Positions 60,363-64,000 of a DNA stretch of 64,000 nt are shown piece by piece; positions within the stretch are counted from its first letter, which is position 1; each line of letters begins with the position of its first letter. Source of the stretch: Homarus americanus (Eukaryota; Arthropoda; Malacostraca; Decapoda; Nephropidae); the NCBI RefSeq assembly GCF_018991925.1, contig NW_024732415.1:562430-626429 (forward strand), written 5' to 3'. The position numbers and the translations under genes were made by a program. Below the pieces are notes generated by a model. That model searched no databases. It had not been told where the DNA came from and saw only the letters and a program-made list of their open reading frames with translations.

Positions 60363-60581
60363 TACAGTCACCTGCGGTTATATCTGGTACAGTGGCTGGC
60401 ACGTTTTGTGAGATGTGACAACTCTGTGTTTGTTTATGTCATATTAAAACTCCCGGAATGGCCCTAAGGAACCTCGCAACAGTAGCCAGACTAAGGATAC
60501 TAGATAAGCATTCCTACAGAGTTGTCACATCTCACAAAGCATGCCAGCCACTGTACCAGGTATATAAGTACAGGCAACTGG
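60363..60581. mobile_element. MITE family B, third copy
   Basis: 'acagtcacctgcggttatat' to 'accaggtatataagtacagg'; the most symmetric of the three copies (30390, 31483, here). Confidence 0.8.
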
Positions 60582-61369
60582 ACACATGTTTACCAGAAAT
60601 AATAATGTCTCTCTCACTGATGCAAAATAAGGATATCTTTTTCTAATGTTATCTTCTTGAGTAGTTATTCCACAATCACACAGAGAGGTCAAGTATATCA
60701 ATCTAACACAGTACAGGTTATAGTTGGCATATTGTAGTACAGTAGTAGAGTATTTAAAACTATTCTTGACTTAAATTTCTGTAAATTTTTCCTTTTCCTG
60801 TTTGAACAAATGTTAACCTTCTCCCTTATTTCTTTGGCAGTGTGAGCCATGATGGTCATAACTTGGAGTCATGATGTGAAAGGATACCCACACAGGTGTA
60901 GGACCCTCCAGCAATCATCTATTATTTTCCTGTGCTGTTTACGTATATCAACGTCCAGATCCTCTTTTTCAAGTCTTTTAGTGTTAATAACTAAATGAGA
61001 AGATTGATGTTTTGAGATTTTAACAGGTGGGCATTTTCCATATTGAAATTTACAAGAAGAACATTTTTACTATTTAGTTTTGTGTAGATAATGTAAATTT
61101 TTCCACCTTAACCATGTGTTCTCACTGTATCAATGTTAATTAAACCCCCGGTGTACACCTGAAGATAATTATGATACAGTAGTTATTCAGTACAGGTAAA
61201 TATTTATACATAAACATTGTGGGGATAAATCATCTCTCTTCCCTTCAGGCCTTAGAGAGATTTGGTAGGTGTTCTGTGCTTCCTGGAGCAAAGACATATC
61301 ATCCCACCTCAATTGGATGGTACTCACAGCTTTACTTATCTTGTCTTTACTTTGTCCTCTTCACCACTG
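60582..61369. other. Intergenic, no gene seen
   Basis: Unique AT-rich sequence. Part of 61220-61370 may be decayed continuation of the RT relic downstream. Confidence 0.5.
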
Positions 61370-61569
61370 ATTGGTCTGTTAACTTTTTGGACCTTCTTTT
61401 GAACATCTTCAATCAATGGACAGTCTCCAGCATATCTCAGGGACCAGACAGGGTGACAGTACTCCAGACAGGGAAGCACCTCACTTTTGAATAGTGTTTT
61501 GAGGGATGGACAAAGGTATGTGAATGCCTTTCTTATAAGACCTTCTTGTTTATTTTCTTGCTTTACCAC
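61370..61569 (-). pseudogene. Reverse-transcriptase tail relic
   Basis: The minus-strand frame gives KAFTYLCPSLKTLFKSEVLP, then CLEYCHPVWS and DVQKKVQK, the LYKSLVRPxLEYxxPVWS...IExVQRR signature of non-LTR RT tails. About 65 codons, no intact continuation. Confidence 0.75.
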
Positions 61570-61869
61570 TATAGTCCTAGAAATTCAGTTCATTGTCAAC
61601 ATACACAGTAGATATTAGCACTGTACAGTACTTACAATTAAACCCTGAGTTCACAGACTTTCCTTGAGAGACATTAAGTTAACCTCTTTTCTAAAATTTA
61701 AGTATTTTGACTCTCATAACAACTGTAGGAAATGGTTACGTGTATATAATATTCATTTCACCCAAAACACTCAAATGTAAATGCAATATATGTCACTAAC
61801 TACTACAACACATGTAAAGCAGTCTCGTATTTGTGAGAATTATGTGCAAATTCTCCACATAACAATACT

Positions 61870-62025
61870 AGGTTAGATTAGTTTAGATAAGGGTAGGTCG
61901 GGTCGGGTCGGGTTAGGTTAGTGTAGTAATGTAATCGCTGTGAAATTAATGATCACAAACACGCACATGACCACTGCCTCTTCCCATGCCCCCCCCCCTA
62001 CACACACACACACACACACACACCA
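61870..62025. repeat. Degenerate TTAGG tract, poly(C) and (CA)n
   Basis: GGTTAG/GGTCG units at 61870-61922, C9 near 61990, and (CA)n at about 62000-62022. Confidence 0.85.
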
Positions 62026-62315
62026 AGAAAATTCCTGGATATGCCCATGTGTTATTGTTGGTGATCTCACCAATATGATTAGAACAAAGTTACCATAAGC
62101 AGACTTCACCTATCTCCGTCTTATCCCACCCAAACTTACCCTAACACAACCTACCCAGACCAAAGCTATCCTAACCCATCCAAATTTAACCTAAAATATA
62201 CTAGCTTTCCAATTGCAAGATAGGTTAAATGTACTTTATATTGTTCACATATGTAGTGTAGTACCGTGTGTATAAAACTCCACTCCTTTATCACATTATA
62301 CTTGGTTTGAGATGT

Positions 62316-62994
62316 TCATTTCATAGCTACAAGTTCGTTTATGTGTGGCATGATGTTGTCAATGCTATATACAGTGTGTCTCAAAAAATGCATTTTTGTG
62401 AAGGAATGCTCCCCGGTAGAGACCATTAACACCAGATATATCCTCAAAACCGTTTCTACATTTGGAAATGCTGATTGTAAGCCATCAGTTTCCTTTATAA
62501 TTCTGTAATAAAACGGCTCATTAGACTCATCCGCGGCTTTTGCATACAACTTTACCAGAGACGAGAATTGAATCATTTCATTGGAGATGTTTTCATCAAT
62601 ATCTTTCCATAAGTTTGCAGAAGATTTTCTGAAGCAGAACGAATGGCATTGGCTGACATGGTTTCCAGATTGCTTAAAAAACCGAAGCGATCCTTTACAA
62701 ACGTGTATGAAGAAATCCTTTTGTTTAGGGACACCACTACCGGGTTGGTGATCAATGACTGTGAGGAAGCATTTTGTTTGGAAATTGTCTCTTGGACTGA
62801 GATCCGTACGTTTGATCGCCTCTACGACCTGAATGGACAAACTCGGTGCTTCTTGCCAGATCTTTTGTTTTTTCCTCATAGGCGTCAAAACTGGCTCGCT
62901 TTCTTTCAACGGAACATTTCAAGGAAACCAGCGAATTTACTGCTGATTTAAGAATTAGTTTTGGATCTTGGAGTTTGTGTGGTGTAGTGTTCAC
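62316..62994 (-). pseudogene. hAT (ZMYM1-like) transposase relic
   Basis: Minus strand. Frame pieces in family order: VERKRASFDAYEEKTKDLA, then LSPRDNFQTKCFLTVID, then in another frame VSLNKRISSYTFVKDRFGFL, then back to FYYRIIKETDGLQSAFPNVE and TVLRIYLVLMVSTGEHSFTK. The last part is the hAT C-terminal dimerisation domain (normally SxxxERSFSK). At least two frameshifts between pieces, so it is inactive. Only the C-terminal third is present. Domesticated ZMYM-type genes are related, but the frame breaks argue for a transposon relic. Confidence 0.8.
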
Positions 62995-63561
62995 TTATTT
63001 ATACAGCGTTTTTATTATTTTTTATTAAAATCTCTGTGTTAAATAAGTTATATCAGTTCACCAAACATGAGTTTTAGTAGGAAATATTTGTGGCAGCCTG
63101 ATGGAGTTAAGGTAAGTGGTGCACAGCGAGTGTTAGGCACTCTGCTCCACTTGTTTATCGCTCTGTGGTAAAGGTTTTTAAAACTTTTTTTTTTTTTTAC
63201 AATGTTGTGGGGAGCCCTAGATGTGGGGGGCCCTGGGCGTGTGCCCGGTACGACCTCCCCATAATCTGGGCCTGTTTCTCACAATTGAATTAATCAGTAA
63301 AAAAATACGCAATTCTTATGTCCTGTTGAATTTTGTCATAGTATGTGACTTAGACGTCAAATGAAAGGTGTATATATGTGTGTGTGTTCGTGGCATTAAC
63401 AGTCAACTAATTAACCCTAAAAGTAATGTCGCATTTAGGTACTTTATTCAGACAAACGATAATCGATTTTATTCAGCTGGGTTAAATATTTGCTTTAAAT
63501 TAATGTTTCATGGTGGATTTCGATTTATGTTCATTTTCATTAGTTTATAGAGAAGGTATTA
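62995..63561. other. Intergenic, no gene seen
   Basis: Poly(T) at 63188 and a G-rich patch 'gtggggggccctgggcgtg' near 63223. No ORF of note. Confidence 0.55.
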
Positions 63562-63783
63562 GCAGAGGTGTGGTGGTGAGGGCAGGGACTCGTATGCCTT
63601 CTCATGAGAGGTGTGGGTACTCGTATGCAGAGGTGTGGTGGTGCAGGGGGCAGGGACTCGTATGCCTTCTCATGCACTCCCTTAGAGGTGTGGTGCTGAG
63701 GGCAGGGACTCGTATGCCAGAGGTGTGGTGGTGAGGGCAGGGACTCGTATGCCAGAGGTGTGGTGGTGAGGGCAGGGACTCCC
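63562..63783. repeat. Minisatellite of about 34 bp
   Basis: Five to six copies, core 'gaggtgtggtggtgagggca' followed by 'gggactcgtatgcc', with two longer variants containing 'cttctcatg'. Confidence 0.9.
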
Positions 63784-64000
63784 TTGTTAGTATATTAACC
63801 CCCCAACAATGCGGCTGGGCGAGTTTTTCTCAGCTGCAAGCATCATATTTGAAACACGTTGATTTCCTTTTTATTTTGAGTTTGGGACATGATACAGTGT
63901 TCAGACTTGATCCACGTGATAATCAAATTGTGTGAAGCATTAGATGGATTACAACACCTATGAACAAAATGGAATTATACGAATCACAACAAATAATAAT

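Overview
This is eukaryotic nuclear DNA, most likely from a decapod crustacean or a close arthropod relative. That is inferred from interstitial AACCT/TTAGG (arthropod telomere-type) tracts, very dense microsatellites, many miniature transposons, CR1/Jockey-like retrotransposon tails and split genes with GT-AG introns. No species can be named from the sequence alone. Gene models below were assembled by hand from reading frames and splice sites; exon coordinates are in the evidence fields.

Five host loci are supported. (1) 2431-3710, minus: the 3' end of a DOK-family adaptor with an IRS-type PTB domain; its 5' exons were not found. (2) 10311-16782, plus: a large NLR-like protein with an N-terminal DZIP3-type HEPN domain (Rx4H motif), a NACHT NTPase with clear Walker A and B motifs, a leucine-rich-repeat-like part over three small exons, and a C-terminal region made of successive minisatellites, possibly ending in a CaaX box. 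(3) 20671-31065, plus: RRP1/Nop52, a nucleolar rRNA-processing factor, nine exons, 1010 residues. (4) 35143-40910, minus: an unrecognised 686-residue nuclear-looking protein, five exons, convergent with RRP1. (5) 47382-52169, plus: a complete six-exon beta-1,3-glucuronosyltransferase (GlcAT-I/B3GAT type, 313 residues) of the Golgi.

The rest is repeat-rich. 0-10 kb holds satellites (26-bp array, a decamer array with 70-bp higher-order period), a decayed RNase H fragment, a tRNA-like palindrome and an RT tail. 17.6-19.1 kb is a foldback element, followed by another RT tail. The RRP1 introns, the 31-35 kb interval and the 41-62 kb region carry several MITE families (called A to D here), two Tigger/pogo-like miniature elements in opposite orientation, RT relics and, at 62.3-63.0 kb, a frameshifted hAT (ZMYM1-like) transposase relic.

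The loci show no operon-like relation; they are ordinary neighbours. The candidate novelty is the HEPN-NACHT gene, whose 3' half is a mosaic of expanding in-frame tandem repeats.
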